A stretch of 64,000 nucleotides of DNA from Enterobacterales bacterium (lineage in GTDB: Bacteria > Pseudomonadota > Gammaproteobacteria > Enterobacterales > Enterobacteriaceae). Positions 11,007 through 21,062 of this stretch are shown piece after piece. Location: the NCBI GenBank assembly GCA_015655145.1, contig JAATFO010000024.1:49454-113453 (forward strand). The letters run 5' to 3'. How positions within the stretch are numbered: the stretch's first letter is position 1; each line of letters opens with the position of its first letter. Below the pieces are notes generated by a model, which did not search any database, was not told where the DNA came from, and saw only the letters and a list, made by a program, of their open reading frames with translations. The position numbers were made by a program, and so were the translations under genes.

Positions 11007-11171
11007 ATTGTGTCCTTTGCGCGGAATAGTGACTGCCTGTCAGGCCGCCAGTGAACATCATATTGGAATGCGGATCACAGGATCAAATTTGCCACACTTT
11101 ACGCATTGCGCTCATGCGCGCGCATGTTACTCTTCCTGTGTCATTCCGGTTTGTGGAGCCAGAGAATACCG

Positions 11172-12170
11172 ATGATTCGTTTCGCTATTGTAGGGACCAA
11201 CTGGATCACTCGCCAGTTTGTTGATGCCGCGCATGAAACCGGCAAAATGAAACTCACTGCCATCTATTCGCGTAGCCTTGAGCAGGCGCAAACCTTCAGC
11301 AACGACTACCCGGTTGAGCATTTATTTGTCTCACTCGAACAAATGGCGGCCTCCGCTGCCATTGATGCAGTTTATATCGCCAGTCCGAACGCGCTGCACT
11401 GCCAACAGGCACGGTTATTTTTACAGCACAAAAAACATGTAATCTGTGAAAAACCGCTGGCATCAAACCTTCATGAAGTCGAGCAGATGATCAGTTGCGC
11501 GCACGATAATCAGGTCATCCTTTTCGAAGCGTTTAAAACAGCAACCTTGCCCAACTTTCTGTCCATGCAACAAGCACTGCCTAAAGTGGGTAAGTTGCGT
11601 AAGGTCTTGTTCAATTATTGCCAGTATTCCTCGCGTTATCAACGCTATCTTGCGGGCGAAAATCCCAATACGTTTAATCCCGCCTGGTCAAATGGATCGA
11701 TCATGGACATTGGCTATTACTGCCTGGCATCCGCCATTAGTCTGTGGGGTGAGCCTGTTGGCATTAAAGCGCAGGCATCTCTGCTACCCAGCGGCGTGGA
11801 TGCGCATGGTACGGTATTGATGGATTATGGTGATTTCGATGTCACGCTGTGGCACTCAAAAGTGAGCGATTCATCACTTCCGAGTGAAATTCAGGGCGAA
11901 GACGGCGCCCTGGTGATTGAACATATTTCCACCTGCCAGCGCGTCACTTTTACCGCCCGCGGAGGAAAACCTCAAGACCTTAGCCAGCCGCAACACATTA
12001 ATACCATGCTCTATGAAGCGACGCTTTTTGCCCGTCTGATTGAAGAGCATGACCTGAAGCATGCCGGTCTGTCCATTTCACGCAGTGTTGCCCGTGCATT
12101 GACAGAGATCCGTCGCCAGACCGGGGTGATTTTCCCCGCCGATACGCCACAAAATCCGCCCGTTGTGTAA
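11172..12170 (+). CDS. ygjR: Gfo/Idh/MocA-family NAD(P)-dependent oxidoreductase
   Basis: 332-residue cytoplasmic oxidoreductase very similar to E. coli YgjR. The N-terminal dinucleotide-binding fold starts FAIVGTNWITRQF, and the family motif CEKPLASN near residue 93 supplies the catalytic-site lysine-proline. Substrate unknown, probably a sugar or polyol derivative. The ATG at 11172, behind GGAG, reproduces the E. coli N-terminus; the frame continues upstream without similarity. It lies upstream of the alx riboswitch in the same direction. Confidence 0.88.
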   Translation: MIRFAIVGTNWITRQFVDAAHETGKMKLTAIYSRSLEQAQTFSNDYPVEHLFVSLEQMAASAAIDAVYIASPNALHCQQARLFLQHKKHVICEKPLASNLHEVEQMISCAHDNQVILFEAFKTATLPNFLSMQQALPKVGKLRKVLFNYCQYSSRYQRYLAGENPNTFNPAWSNGSIMDIGYYCLASAISLWGEPVGIKAQASLLPSGVDAHGTVLMDYGDFDVTLWHSKVSDSSLPSEIQGEDGALVIEHISTCQRVTFTARGGKPQDLSQPQHINTMLYEATLFARLIEEHDLKHAGLSISRSVARALTEIRRQTGVIFPADTPQNPPVV

Positions 12171-12227
12171 ATATGTCTAAATATGTCGCTGTTCAGTTGC
12201 TTAGCGCCCGATCTCACCGTATGTTAC

Positions 12228-12352
12228 GCCTTAGCTAAGGGGAGTAACTTGTCAACCGAGTGATCGTCATTACGATGCGTCAGCATCCGGTCATCGGGCA
12301 ACCCAGAAAATATCCTGTGTTGTAAGTGAGACCTTGCCGAAAGGCGAGGTTT
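12228..12352 (+). ncRNA. yybP-ykoY (Mn2+) riboswitch, alx pH-responsive leader
   Basis: The leader contains the conserved AGGGGAGTAA box (12238-12247), a GCGTCAGC segment, and the 3' element GAGACCTTGCC followed by a GAAA-capped stem (CCTTGCC/GGCGAGG) and TTTTGTTT. These are landmarks of the manganese-sensing yybP-ykoY aptamer, and alx is its known target in E. coli, where alkaline pH also alters folding. About 100 nt of possible expression platform separates it from the alx start. Confidence 0.85.
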
Positions 12353-12451
12353 TGTTTGCATATCACAACATAACCAATGCCTTTCGCTGTCAGGCGGTGC
12401 GCCACTGCTGGGGCACAACCTGGTTATTTTGTTGATTGACAGGATAAAATT

Positions 12452-13417
12452 ATGCATACCGTTGCTACCCCCCTTCTTTGGGGCAGTTTCGCTGTCGTGG
12501 TGCTCATTATGCTGGCGCTTGACCTCTTTTTGCAGGGACGTCGTGGGGCGCAAAGCATGTCTCTCAAACAAGCGGCTTTCTGGAGCCTGGTCTGGGTTGC
12601 GCTTTCATTACTGTTCAGTGCCGTATTCTGGTGGTACCTCGATAATACTGCCGGCCGTACCATGGCCAATACCCAAACGCTGTCTTTCCTTACCGGCTAT
12701 CTGCTGGAAAAATCCCTCGCCGTTGATAACGTCTTTGTCTGGATGATGCTGTTCAGTTATTTCTCCGTCCCGGCCGCCCTGCAACGGCGAGTACTGATCT
12801 ATGGCGTATTAGGTGCGATTGTGCTGCGTACGGTGATGATTTTCGGCGGAAGTTGGCTGGTATCACAGTTTAGCGACATCCTCTACCTTTTCGGGGCGTT
12901 CCTGGTATTCACGGGGGTGAAAATGGCATGCACTAAACAAGATGACAATACTGCGGTAGGCGATAAACCGTTGGTGCGCTGGCTGCGCGGCCACCTGCGT
13001 ATGACAGAAAATCTGGCTGGCGAGCGTTTCTTCATCCGGAAAAATGGGGTACTGTTTGCCACGCCACTGCTGCTGGTGCTGATCTTGGTGGAACTGAGCG
13101 ACGTGATTTTTGCTGTCGACAGTATTCCGGCGATCTTTGCCGTCACCACTGATCCCTTTATTGTGCTGACCTCGAACCTGTTCGCCATCCTCGGTTTGCG
13201 CGCCATGTACTTCTTGCTGGCGAATGTAGCCGCCCGTTTCTCGATGTTGAAATACGGTCTCGCCATTGTGTTGATTTTTGTCGGCGTTAAAATGTTGATT
13301 GCTGACTGGTGGCATATTCCGGTGGCGATTTCACTTAGCGTGATCGGCGGCATTCTGGGGCTGACCTTGTTAATTAATCGCTGGGTTAATCGCCGCAATC
13401 ACATATCGCGCCCGTAG
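12452..13417 (+). CDS. alx: TerC-family membrane protein, manganese/pH-responsive
   Basis: Inner-membrane TerC-family protein of 321 residues, the same length as E. coli Alx, implicated in manganese export and alkaline response. It has about nine hydrophobic segments. Conserved acidic membrane motifs [10 protein letters not shown] (near 22-31), [12 protein letters not shown] (near 87) and [19 protein letters not shown] (near 213) are the proposed metal-coordination sites. The ATG at 12452 follows an AGGA box. Control is expected at the RNA level through the upstream riboswitch. Confidence 0.93.
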   Translation: MHTVATPLLWGSFAVVVLIMLALDLFLQGRRGAQSMSLKQAAFWSLVWVALSLLFSAVFWWYLDNTAGRTMANTQTLSFLTGYLLEKSLAVDNVFVWMMLFSYFSVPAALQRRVLIYGVLGAIVLRTVMIFGGSWLVSQFSDILYLFGAFLVFTGVKMACTKQDDNTAVGDKPLVRWLRGHLRMTENLAGERFFIRKNGVLFATPLLLVLILVELSDVIFAVDSIPAIFAVTTDPFIVLTSNLFAILGLRAMYFLLANVAARFSMLKYGLAIVLIFVGVKMLIADWWHIPVAISLSVIGGILGLTLLINRWVNRRNHISRP

Positions 13418-13439
13418 ATAACCATCATGGCCTAACCCG

Positions 13440-13475
13440 TTTCCCCGTGATCTCCACCGGATCATGGGGAATTCT
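13440..13475 (+). terminator. possible terminator after alx
   Basis: TTCCCCGTGATC pairs with GATCATGGGGAA (one G-U pair) across a 6-nt loop, followed by TTCTTCC. The U-tract is imperfect, so this is a weak candidate. Confidence 0.4.
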
Positions 13476-13612
13476 TCCAACCCTGACAGAATTTTCTCTT
13501 CCTCTGGGCGCACATTTCCTTATACTTCCCGAAAAAACCCACGCGCCATCATAACGGCACTGTGCGTATATTTGGTAAATTTTTATCACAATCAATGGTT
13601 TGATAACAAATT

Positions 13613-14872
13613 ATGGAAAAAAAGCCATCCAGACCAACGGACTACTCGTCTGATAATCGTCTGGTAAAACAAATCATCACAGGACTGGTCGCAGGAATCG
13701 CGTTGGCCTGGTTCTCCAAAGAGGGCGCTCTGACGGTTGGACTGCTGGGATCGTTGTTTGTCAACGGGCTAAAAGCGGTCGCGCCGCTGCTTGTTTTAGT
13801 GCTGGTGATGGCCTCAATCGCCAGTCATAAACAAGGACAAAAAACCCGTATCCGGCCAATCATCGCCCTCTATCTGTTCAGCACCTTTTTTGCCGCACTG
13901 GTCGCTGTGGTGTGCAGCAATCTGGCCCCGCAGACGCTGGCGCTTAATGTCACTGACATCGATATCACCCCGCCCGCAGGCATTGCCGACGTCATGAATA
14001 GCTTGTTGATGAGTATGGTGGCTAACCCGATTGATGCTCTGATGCATGCTAACTATATCGGTATTCTGGTCTGGGCGGTGGCGCTGGGTTTCGCCTTTCG
14101 ACACAGTAGCGATACGACTCGACAAGTACTGAACGATGCCTCACAGGCCGTCACTTACGTGGTTCGCTGTGTGATTCGCTGCGCCCCGATCGGTATTTTC
14201 GGTCTGGTGGCCTCGGTACTCGCCACCACGGGTTTCTCGGCACTGTGGGGCTATGCGCAGCTGCTGTTACTGTTGATTGGTTGTATGCTCCTGATGGCGC
14301 TGGTGTTTAATCCTATACTGGTATTCTGGACAACGCGCCGCAACCCTTATCCATTGGTCTTTACCTGTCTGTATGAAAGCGGGATCACCGCCTTTTTTAC
14401 CCGCAGCTCCGCCGCCAACATTCCAGTGAATATGGCGCTGGCAAAACGCCTTAATCTGGATGAAGACACTTATTCCATTTCGATTCCTCTCGGCGCCACC
14501 CTCAGTATGGCAGGGGCATCAATTACCATTACCGTGCTAACATTGGCGGCGGTCAATACACTGGGTATTAGTGTGGATATCCCAACCGCCCTCTTGTTGA
14601 GCCTCGTCGCTTCACTGTGCGCCTGCGGCGCCTCTGGCGTAGCTGGCGGCTCGCTGTTGTTGATCCCCGTGGCTTGCGATATGTTCGGTATCCCCAATGA
14701 CATCGCTATGCAGGTGGTCGCGGTCGGTTTTATCATTGGCGTCTTACAGGACTCCGCCGAAACCGCACTCAACTCGTCAACCGATATGTTGTTTACCGCC
14801 GCTGTGTGTCAGGCCGGGGAACGGCGCGCAACGCAAAAAACCCCGGCACCATTAGATCAAAATAATCCCTGA
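13613..14872 (+). CDS. sstT: Na+/serine-threonine symporter
   Basis: Inner-membrane dicarboxylate/amino acid:cation symporter of 419 residues that takes up serine and threonine with sodium. It closely follows E. coli SstT (414). Family landmarks are [14 protein letters not shown] (near 263, the serine-rich re-entrant loop) and the downstream [13 protein letters not shown] and [17 protein letters not shown] segments forming the substrate site. The ATG at 13613 has little visible Shine-Dalgarno sequence. The first 20 residues are polar and cytoplasmic. Confidence 0.94.
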   Translation: MEKKPSRPTDYSSDNRLVKQIITGLVAGIALAWFSKEGALTVGLLGSLFVNGLKAVAPLLVLVLVMASIASHKQGQKTRIRPIIALYLFSTFFAALVAVVCSNLAPQTLALNVTDIDITPPAGIADVMNSLLMSMVANPIDALMHANYIGILVWAVALGFAFRHSSDTTRQVLNDASQAVTYVVRCVIRCAPIGIFGLVASVLATTGFSALWGYAQLLLLLIGCMLLMALVFNPILVFWTTRRNPYPLVFTCLYESGITAFFTRSSAANIPVNMALAKRLNLDEDTYSISIPLGATLSMAGASITITVLTLAAVNTLGISVDIPTALLLSLVASLCACGASGVAGGSLLLIPVACDMFGIPNDIAMQVVAVGFIIGVLQDSAETALNSSTDMLFTAAVCQAGERRATQKTPAPLDQNNP

Positions 14873-15348
14873 CATTCTGGTTGCCCCGCGTACTTATCGG
14901 CAACCAAAAAGAGAGGGTATGACCTGGTACCGTTGCTGATTATTCCAGCCTGAACGCGGTCGCGACATGTTTATCAAAAACGCAGTGGTTCCGGCTGAAT
15001 AGCCCTCAAACAGCCAAAAGTACTCTGCTCTCTTGCCCGGACCGCTCAGTCAGTAAACTTGCAATAGTGTCAGTCTGTGTAAAACGTCTTTCCGTTCACG
15101 TTTTGCTACGGTAAAACTCATCAGCGACAGTAAGTTTCCCCTGTCTCAATCCGATGAATTTTGTTACAGTTATCTGTCTTTTATTACCTTATTGCCGCAG
15201 GATTCGTATTTTGTGCTGAATTTACGCCCACCATGAGCTGTTTCTCCTGCTCCCGGTTGCTGGCTGTGTCGATGACAACGATAAAAAATAATATCAGCCT
15301 CTGGCTTACCGTCAGACAAGCACAAACAATGATGTTCAGGAACACTTA
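14873..15348. other. intergenic region sstT-yqjA, no gene seen
   Basis: 476 bp with no supported coding region. GGTTGCC (14879-14885) pairs with GGCAACC (14900-14906) directly after sstT, a possible 3' hairpin without a U-tract. The remainder should hold the yqjA promoter. I could not find a convincing CpxR double box, although E. coli yqjA-mzrA is linked to Cpx control. Confidence 0.4.
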
Positions 15349-16026
15349 ATGGATATTTTGAAAGCATTGTTGCATGCCTTGTGGCAACAAGATTTTGAGA
15401 CTCTCGCCGATCCCACATTGGTTTGGGCGATTTATGGCGTACTGTTTACGATCCTGTTTCTGGAAAACGGTTTACTGCCCGCCGCATTTCTTCCTGGTGA
15501 CAGTTTGTTGATCCTTGTGGGTGTATTGATCGCCAAGGGAACCATGAATTTCCCTCTGACATTAGGTATCCTCACCGCCGCCGCCAGTCTTGGGTGCTGG
15601 GTGAGTTACTTACAAGGAAAGTGGCTGGGCAATACCAATACCGTGCAAAAATGGTTAGCACATTTGCCGGCGCAATATCACCAGCGCGCACACCAGCTTT
15701 TTCATCGCCATGGTCTGTCAGCACTGCTGATTGGGCGCTTTATTGCTTTTGTGCGCACTTTGCTGCCCACCATCGCCGGCTTGTCTGGTTTAGATAACAC
15801 TCGCTTCCAGATTTTTAACTGGATAAGTGGTTTTTTATGGGTCTTTATCCTGACAATTATGGGCTTCGCTCTTGGCAAAACACCCATTTTCCGTCGCTAT
15901 GAAGATATATTGATGCTTTGTCTGATGTTGTTACCGCTGGTACTGCTGGTGTGTGGTTTGTTCGGTTCCCTCATTGTTCTGTGGCGAAAAAAACACAGTG
16001 TCAGTGATGAACAGGGAAAGCCATGA
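15349..16026 (+). CDS. yqjA: DedA-family inner membrane protein YqjA
   Basis: 225-residue DedA-family membrane protein matching E. coli YqjA (220). DedA proteins support undecaprenyl-phosphate/phospholipid recycling, proton-motive-force homeostasis and drug resistance; YqjA is needed at alkaline pH in E. coli. The family segment [20 protein letters not shown] (near 38-57) carries the conserved acidic and Pro-Gly residues, and the [19 protein letters not shown] segment (near 125-143) the essential arginines. Its stop codon overlaps the mzrA start. Confidence 0.94.
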   Translation: MDILKALLHALWQQDFETLADPTLVWAIYGVLFTILFLENGLLPAAFLPGDSLLILVGVLIAKGTMNFPLTLGILTAAASLGCWVSYLQGKWLGNTNTVQKWLAHLPAQYHQRAHQLFHRHGLSALLIGRFIAFVRTLLPTIAGLSGLDNTRFQIFNWISGFLWVFILTIMGFALGKTPIFRRYEDILMLCLMLLPLVLLVCGLFGSLIVLWRKKHSVSDEQGKP

Positions 16027-16406
16027 TGATGACATCGCGTAAAATCTGTCTGCGGTTATGGCCATGGCTGATGTTTAGCATAATGGCATTACTGACTATT
16101 GTCTTCATTCCCTCACGCTTTCGTCATGAAGCAGCCTTGCAGATCCACGCATCACATCAGGGGGGATCGTTACCTGACGGCTTTTATGTTTACCAACACC
16201 TGAATGCACAAGGTATTCAAATCAAAAGCATTACACCCGCCCATGATTCACTGGTGATTCGTTTTGAGTCCCAGGAACAGAGCCTGGCAGCACAGAAAGT
16301 GTTGCGGGATATTCTGCCTGATGGTTTTGTCATTGCACAGATGAGGTCGAGATCGGGTAACCTCTGGCTTAATGAAATTAGCTTCCGTCCTCAGTCTGTC
16401 GGCTGA
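16023..16406 (+). CDS. mzrA: EnvZ/OmpR-modulating protein MzrA
   Basis: 127-residue bitopic inner-membrane protein, the same length as E. coli MzrA, which binds EnvZ and links the Cpx and EnvZ/OmpR stress systems. One N-terminal transmembrane helix (about residues 12-30) is followed by a periplasmic domain containing [20 protein letters not shown], the best conserved stretch. The start overlaps the yqjA stop by 4 bp, so the two are translationally coupled. ATG codons at 16023, 16026 and 16029 are all possible starts. Confidence 0.88.
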   Translation: MMMTSRKICLRLWPWLMFSIMALLTIVFIPSRFRHEAALQIHASHQGGSLPDGFYVYQHLNAQGIQIKSITPAHDSLVIRFESQEQSLAAQKVLRDILPDGFVIAQMRSRSGNLWLNEISFRPQSVG

Positions 16407-16603
16407 ATTTTTATGAGGCCAGCCATGGCTGGTACCCCTGCCCCAATTCTTATCCTGCTATCCACTTTGAGCTTTAAGCCATTATTGACTATTCTTACAA
16501 AACGTTACCTCTGCCGGTGATGGATTTTTGCAGGATAAGCAGCGTCATTCCCAGCCGCTCACAAGGAACGGCTGACAATTTAACTCAGGAAGCTAAACAT
16601 TCC

Positions 16604-16975
16604 ATGAAACTTCATCGTCTATTTTGTTTTGCGCTGTTCTCTCTCACCAGTACGGTGCATGCTGCAGAATCGCTCTGTATCCAGAAAGAACAAGACATTC
16701 AGCGTGAAATAGACATAGCCAAACAGCACAACAATCAACGCCGGATCAATGGACTGGAACGTGCGATGACCGAAGTGCAGGCCAATTGCACAGATGGCAA
16801 ACTTAAGACCGCTCATCAGGAGAGGATCAAGGCAAAGCAGCAAGAAGTCGCCGAACGCGAGCGGGATCTCAAAGAAGCCCACGAAAAGGGTGATCAAGAA
16901 AAAATAGCGAAACGGGAAAGAAAATTGCAGGAAGAACGTGACGAACTGAAAAACTTACAGGCAGCACCTTACTAG
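16604..16975 (+). CDS. yqjC: periplasmic DUF1090 protein YqjC
   Basis: 123-residue secreted protein with a clear signal peptide (MKLHRLFCFALFSLTSTVHA, cleavage before AE) and a mature part that is a charged alpha-helical coiled coil rich in Glu, Lys, Gln and Arg (about 25-115). Two cysteines (CIQKE and ANC) may form a disulfide. It matches E. coli YqjC; function unknown. The ATG at 16604 is chosen because it opens the signal peptide; the frame runs further upstream without one. It is the first of the yqjCDEK group. Confidence 0.88.
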   Translation: MKLHRLFCFALFSLTSTVHAAESLCIQKEQDIQREIDIAKQHNNQRRINGLERAMTEVQANCTDGKLKTAHQERIKAKQQEVAERERDLKEAHEKGDQEKIAKRERKLQEERDELKNLQAAPY

Positions 16976-17026
16976 GCTGTATTCACAGTCAGTTTAACTC
17001 AACACATTGATTTTAAGGAGTATGAT

Positions 17027-17332
17027 ATGTCAAAAGATACCACATCTGAGCATTTGCGCGCTGAGTTGAAAAGCCTGGCTGATACGCTGGAAGAAGTGCT
17101 GAGCACTTCCGCAGACAAATCAAAATCTGAACTGGATAAGCTGCGCAATAAAGCACGTACTGCGCTGGAAGAATCGCGCCAGCGCCTGGGTGAATCGGGG
17201 GAACGTATCGCGCAAACCACGCGTGAAGCGGCAATTCGTGCCGACGACTATGTGCATGAAAAACCCTGGCATGGTGTCGGTATCGGCGCGGCCGTCGGTA
17301 TCGTTCTGGGCATTCTGTTAACGCGTCGCTAA
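17027..17332 (+). CDS. yqjD: DUF883 ribosome-associated membrane protein YqjD
   Basis: 101-residue tail-anchored protein: a soluble helical N-terminus (residues 1-78), then one C-terminal membrane helix (VGIGAAVGIVLGILLTRR). E. coli YqjD binds stationary-phase ribosomes and tethers them to the inner membrane. The start follows AAGGAG. It is two bases from yqjE, indicating one transcript. Confidence 0.93.
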   Translation: MSKDTTSEHLRAELKSLADTLEEVLSTSADKSKSELDKLRNKARTALEESRQRLGESGERIAQTTREAAIRADDYVHEKPWHGVGIGAAVGIVLGILLTRR

Positions 17333-17334
17333 TT

Positions 17335-17733
17335 ATGGCAGAGTCACAGCAAAGCCACGGCCCGGGCAACGGGGTCATAAATATTGGACAACGCATCATT
17401 ACCACGCTGGTCAGCATGGTTGAAACCCGTGTGCGTCTGGTGGTGGTCGAGCTGGAAGAAGAAAAGGCCAACCTGATTCAGATGCTGATGATGGTTGGCC
17501 TGACGATGCTGTTTACCGCTTTTGGACTGATGAGCCTGATGGTGTTGCTGATCTGGGGCGTGGATGCGCAATACCGCCTGCTGGCGCTCGTCATCACCAC
17601 GGGTGTGTTCTTCTTGCTGGCGCTGATTTTCGGCCTGTGGAGTTTACACAAATCACGTCAATCGACACTTCTGCGCCATACCCGTAAGGAGCTTGAGACT
17701 GATCGTAAGCTGTTGGAGGATCACAACACATGA
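17335..17733 (+). CDS. yqjE: membrane protein YqjE (phage holin III superfamily-like)
   Basis: 132-residue inner-membrane protein with two adjacent transmembrane helices (about residues 52-105) between charged, helical ends, matching E. coli YqjE (134). The biochemical role is unknown. It starts two bases after yqjD and its last codons overlap the yqjK start by 4 bp. Confidence 0.9.
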   Translation: MAESQQSHGPGNGVINIGQRIITTLVSMVETRVRLVVVELEEEKANLIQMLMMVGLTMLFTAFGLMSLMVLLIWGVDAQYRLLALVITTGVFFLLALIFGLWSLHKSRQSTLLRHTRKELETDRKLLEDHNT

Positions 17734-18014
17734 ACCGCGCGCAACGTGAGCAACGCAAAGCCGAATTGCTGGGTCTGATTCAGCAACAACGCCTTGATTT
17801 GAACGCCGCACGCCGTGACTGGTTACTGAGTACGACCCACTATGATCATGTCTGGTTAACCATCATGAGTGTGCGCCGTTATCTGCTTATTGGCAGCAGT
17901 GCTTTGGCCATCTGGTCGGTTCGAAATCCTAACATTTTTATCCGCTGGGCCAAGCGGGGAATCGGTATCTGGAGCACCTGGCGATTACTGCGCAGAAGCC
18001 GCTTCTTCCGCTAA
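17730..18014 (+). CDS. yqjK: small membrane-associated protein YqjK
   Basis: 94-residue basic protein with a hydrophobic stretch near residues 50-68, matching the E. coli YqjK family (99 residues). Function unknown. It overlaps yqjE by 4 bp and closes the yqjCDEK group. The E. coli neighbour yqjF (DoxX family) is absent between here and yqjG. Confidence 0.85.
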   Translation: MNRAQREQRKAELLGLIQQQRLDLNAARRDWLLSTTHYDHVWLTIMSVRRYLLIGSSALAIWSVRNPNIFIRWAKRGIGIWSTWRLLRRSRFFR

Positions 18015-18023
18015 GCGACGTCC

Positions 18024-18053
18024 ATGATGGCGTCACCACTGCGCCATCATTTC
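18024..18053 (+). terminator. hairpin after yqjK
   Basis: ATGATGGCG (18024-18032) pairs perfectly with CGCCATCAT (18042-18050) 10 bp after yqjK, followed by a short TTCC. It is a probable 3' boundary of the yqj operon but with a weak U-tract. Confidence 0.45.
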
Positions 18054-18176
18054 CAAAAGCCGCCTTTCACGACCATCCGTCGATATTGCTGCAATGTGCC
18101 AAATGACAGGGATACTGACACAGCGCATCGCACATGAATGGTAACATGCTCTCCCCCTGTTTATTTTGGAGGTAAT

Positions 18177-19163
18177 ATGGGACAACTGATTGATGGTGTC
18201 TGGCATGACCGCTGGTATGATACTAAATCAACCGGCGGACACTTTAAGCGTTCGGTATCCGCTTTTCGCCATTGGGTAACTGCCGATGGCAGCGCCGGAC
18301 CCACCGGCAATGGTGGCTTTCTTGCTGAGCGTGACCGTTACCATCTGTACGTGTCCCTTGCCTGTCCATGGGCGCACCGCACTCTGCTGATGCGCAAACT
18401 TAAAGGGCTGGAAAATATCATCCCCGTGTCGGTGGTGCATCCACTGATGCTGGAAAATGGCTGGACTTTCGCTAATGACTTCCCGGCGACGACAGGGGAC
18501 CGCGTATATCACAATGCCTTCCTTTATCAACTCTATTTACAGGCTGATACCCATTACACCGGGCATGTCACGGTGCCGGTATTGTGGGATACGCAACAAA
18601 ACACCCTGGTAAGCAATGAATCCGCCGATATTATCCGCATGTTTAACATGGCCTTTGATGCCATTGGCGCCCAAGATGGTGATTATTACCCCATTGATTT
18701 GCGCGATAACATTGATGAGATTAACCGCTGGGTGTATGACAGCGTGAATAACGGGGTCTACAAAGCTGGCTTCGCAACCTCACAGTCAGCGTATGATGAC
18801 GCGGTGATCCCGCTGTTTGAATCCCTGGAGCGCCTGGAAAACAGGCTGTCACAACAGCGCTATCTGACCGGTAACCGCCTGACGGAAGCCGATCTACGGC
18901 TGTGGACGACGCTCGTGCGTTTTGATCCAGTGTATACAACCCACTTCAAATGCGATCGGCGACGTATTAGCGACTTCCATCATCTGAGCGGCTTCTTACG
19001 CGAGATTTATCAACTGCCAGGCATAGCAGAAACGGTGAACCTGACACATATTCGCCATCATTATTACCGCAGCCATAAAAACATTAACCCGCATGGCGTG
19101 GTCGCCATCGGCCCGTTATTAAACTGGGATGAACCCCATGGTCGTGATGTACAGTTTGGTTAA
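18177..19163 (+). CDS. yqjG: glutathionyl-hydroquinone reductase
   Basis: Xi-class glutathione transferase-like enzyme of 328 residues, the E. coli YqjG length. It reduces glutathionyl-hydroquinones and related quinone adducts with glutathione. The catalytic cysteine lies in SLACPWAHRTL (near residue 62); the C-terminal helical domain contains the conserved YLTGNRLTEADLRLWTTLVR segment. The ATG at 18177 follows a strong GGAGG; the longer frame from 18138 lacks similarity. Confidence 0.94.
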   Translation: MGQLIDGVWHDRWYDTKSTGGHFKRSVSAFRHWVTADGSAGPTGNGGFLAERDRYHLYVSLACPWAHRTLLMRKLKGLENIIPVSVVHPLMLENGWTFANDFPATTGDRVYHNAFLYQLYLQADTHYTGHVTVPVLWDTQQNTLVSNESADIIRMFNMAFDAIGAQDGDYYPIDLRDNIDEINRWVYDSVNNGVYKAGFATSQSAYDDAVIPLFESLERLENRLSQQRYLTGNRLTEADLRLWTTLVRFDPVYTTHFKCDRRRISDFHHLSGFLREIYQLPGIAETVNLTHIRHHYYRSHKNINPHGVVAIGPLLNWDEPHGRDVQFG

Positions 19164-19241
19164 TGTGCTGTGTGAAAAGCCGGCACCCGCCTTTCACCAG
19201 GTGTACGGTTGATACCGATACCACCAACCATTTGCGCCCAC

Positions 19242-20141
19242 TCAGCCTTTCTTTGCCAGCAATCGGGGGATCTCTCGCAGGCACCAGGCTTTAGCTTCCC
19301 CCATGCTGTCTCGCCGCCATGCCATGATAATGTCGATTTCATGCGTATCTTCCGGGCTGACAACGCGCAAGCGCCCCTGGGCAATATCGTTTTCCACCAT
19401 CGGGTAAGGCATGGTCGCCACGCCCAACCCCGCCAGTAAGGCACGCCGCTTGTCATCCATAGAACTAACCGTTAAACGCTGCTGTTTATCCAGCAATTGC
19501 ACGGTTAACACCGGGCGCTCGTGTGCGGTGTCCGCAATGGCGATACCGCGATATTTCACACGGGTAGTTTCCGACAATGGCTCCGGCTCATGATGGATGG
19601 GATGCTCCGGGCTGGCAACATAAACACTCAGTATGCTGTACAGTTTGCGGGTGTTCACTTCCGCCGATGCACGAAAATGCATCGCGGGCGCGATAACGAT
19701 ATCAGCCCGACCTTGTTCCAGCCGTTCCCAGGCACCCGCCAGAACTTCGGTCATCAGGGTGATTTGTGTATTGGCTTTCTCCGCCAGTTTGAGCACCAGC
19801 GGAAACAATGACTGGGTTGGGATCAGGGCTTCAATAGCAATCGTCAAATGTGTTTCCCAGCCGCGTGCCAGTGCTTCAGCATCGGTGGTCAGTTTATCTG
19901 CGGCTTCCAATAATACCCGTCCCCGCTCCAGTAACATCCGTCCTACATTAGTAAAACGGGTACGGTGCCCGGATCGATCAAACAGTACCACATCCAGCTC
20001 ATCCTCCAGCTTCTGCATGGTATAACTGAGGGCCGAGGGCACCCGCCCCAGTTCATCGGCCGCCGCAGCGAAACTCCCGCGTCGATCAATGGCATCCATT
20101 ACCCGTAAAGCTTCCAGCGTTAAGGCTCGATCTTTTGCCAT
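19242..20141 (-). CDS. yhaJ: LysR-family regulator YhaJ
   Basis: 299-residue LysR-type regulator matching E. coli YhaJ (298). The N-terminal HTH covers about residues 8-65 (FAAAADELGRVPSALSYTM), and the remainder is a periplasmic-binding-protein-like effector domain. In E. coli YhaJ responds to aromatic compounds such as dinitrotoluene-derived quinones and controls yqjF and related genes. Here it is convergent with yqjG and divergent from yhaK, both linked to quinone or oxidative stress, so local control is likely. Confidence 0.93.
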   Translation of the reverse strand: MAKDRALTLEALRVMDAIDRRGSFAAAADELGRVPSALSYTMQKLEDELDVVLFDRSGHRTRFTNVGRMLLERGRVLLEAADKLTTDAEALARGWETHLTIAIEALIPTQSLFPLVLKLAEKANTQITLMTEVLAGAWERLEQGRADIVIAPAMHFRASAEVNTRKLYSILSVYVASPEHPIHHEPEPLSETTRVKYRGIAIADTAHERPVLTVQLLDKQQRLTVSSMDDKRRALLAGLGVATMPYPMVENDIAQGRLRVVSPEDTHEIDIIMAWRRDSMGEAKAWCLREIPRLLAKKG

Positions 20142-20277
20142 TGTAATTCTCTGTCAGGAAATTTGAATATGCCTGGCAGATTAACTGGCTAACAATCCGC
20201 CGTCCAGATATTTACTATGGAAACATAGCGAGCGCCCGGCCTGCTTTCGTCGGGCAACAGTTGGAGGCACAGCAATT

Positions 20278-20982
20278 ATGATCACATCGCGCACTGCGCA
20301 GGAGTGCGGCCAGGCCGATTATGGCTGGCTGCAGGCGCGCTATACGTTTTCCTTTGGACACTACTTTGATCCGCAATTGCTCGGTTATGCATCACTGCGT
20401 GTGCTGAACCAGGAAGTTATGGCTCCTGGCGCCTGCTTCCAGCCACGGACGTACCCCAAAGTGGACATCCTTAACCTGGTCCTGCAAGGCAGCGCAGAAT
20501 ACCGGGACAGCGACGGCCAGCATATCCATGCGGGCGTCAATGAAGCGGTATTGCTCTCCACCCGCTCAGGCGTCAGTTATAGCGAACATAACCTTGCGAA
20601 AGACACCCCGTTAACGCGTCTACAACTGTGGCTCGACGCTTGCCCTGAACGGGAAAATCCGCTGATTCAGAAAGTTAAAATTAATCCCGGGCAAATCCAT
20701 ACGCTGCTGGCTTCGCCTGATGGTGAGCAAGGCAGTTTGCAATTACGCCAGCAAGTGTGGGTGCATCATGTGACTCTGGCGCCAGGAGAACACTGGACAC
20801 TGGCGCTTCATGGCCCACGCGCTTACCTGCAATCAATACACGGCGCAGTACAGGCTGAAACCCATTCCTGTCAACAGGAAACATTAGCCTGCGGGGATGG
20901 CGCGTTCATTCGCGATGAAAAGAGTGTGACATTACAGGCAAGAACGTCATTACGGGCGTTGGTGGTTGATTTGCCGGTGTAA
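20278..20982 (+). CDS. yhaK: pirin-like bicupin YhaK
   Basis: 234-residue cytoplasmic pirin-family bicupin, close to E. coli YhaK (233), which is sensitive to redox state. The N-terminal cupin carries the QPRTYPKVDILNLVL region (near 59-73); the second cupin is reduced. It lacks the full metal-binding His set of classic quercetinase pirins. It is divergent from yhaJ, whose regulator probably acts in the 136-bp spacer. Confidence 0.92.
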   Translation: MITSRTAQECGQADYGWLQARYTFSFGHYFDPQLLGYASLRVLNQEVMAPGACFQPRTYPKVDILNLVLQGSAEYRDSDGQHIHAGVNEAVLLSTRSGVSYSEHNLAKDTPLTRLQLWLDACPERENPLIQKVKINPGQIHTLLASPDGEQGSLQLRQQVWVHHVTLAPGEHWTLALHGPRAYLQSIHGAVQAETHSCQQETLACGDGAFIRDEKSVTLQARTSLRALVVDLPV

Positions 20983-20994
20983 AACGGCAGGATA

Positions 20995-21022
20995 AAAAGA
21001 ATGGGCGGAGCTCATTCCGCCC
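20995..21022. terminator. bidirectional terminator between yhaK and dolP
   Basis: GGGCGGA (21003-21009) pairs with TCCGCCC (21016-21022). On the minus strand the stem is followed by ATTCTTTTT, a good intrinsic terminator for dolP. On the plus strand the tail is weaker (ACCTTTT after 8 bases). Confidence 0.7.
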
Positions 21023-21062
21023 TGGAATACCTTTTGCCACTATTTTTTGACATTTCAAATGG

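Noticed and set aside
15078..15134. GTAAA words upstream of yqjA as a CpxR double box
   Set aside because: The spacing between the repeats is far from the 5-bp arrangement CpxR needs.
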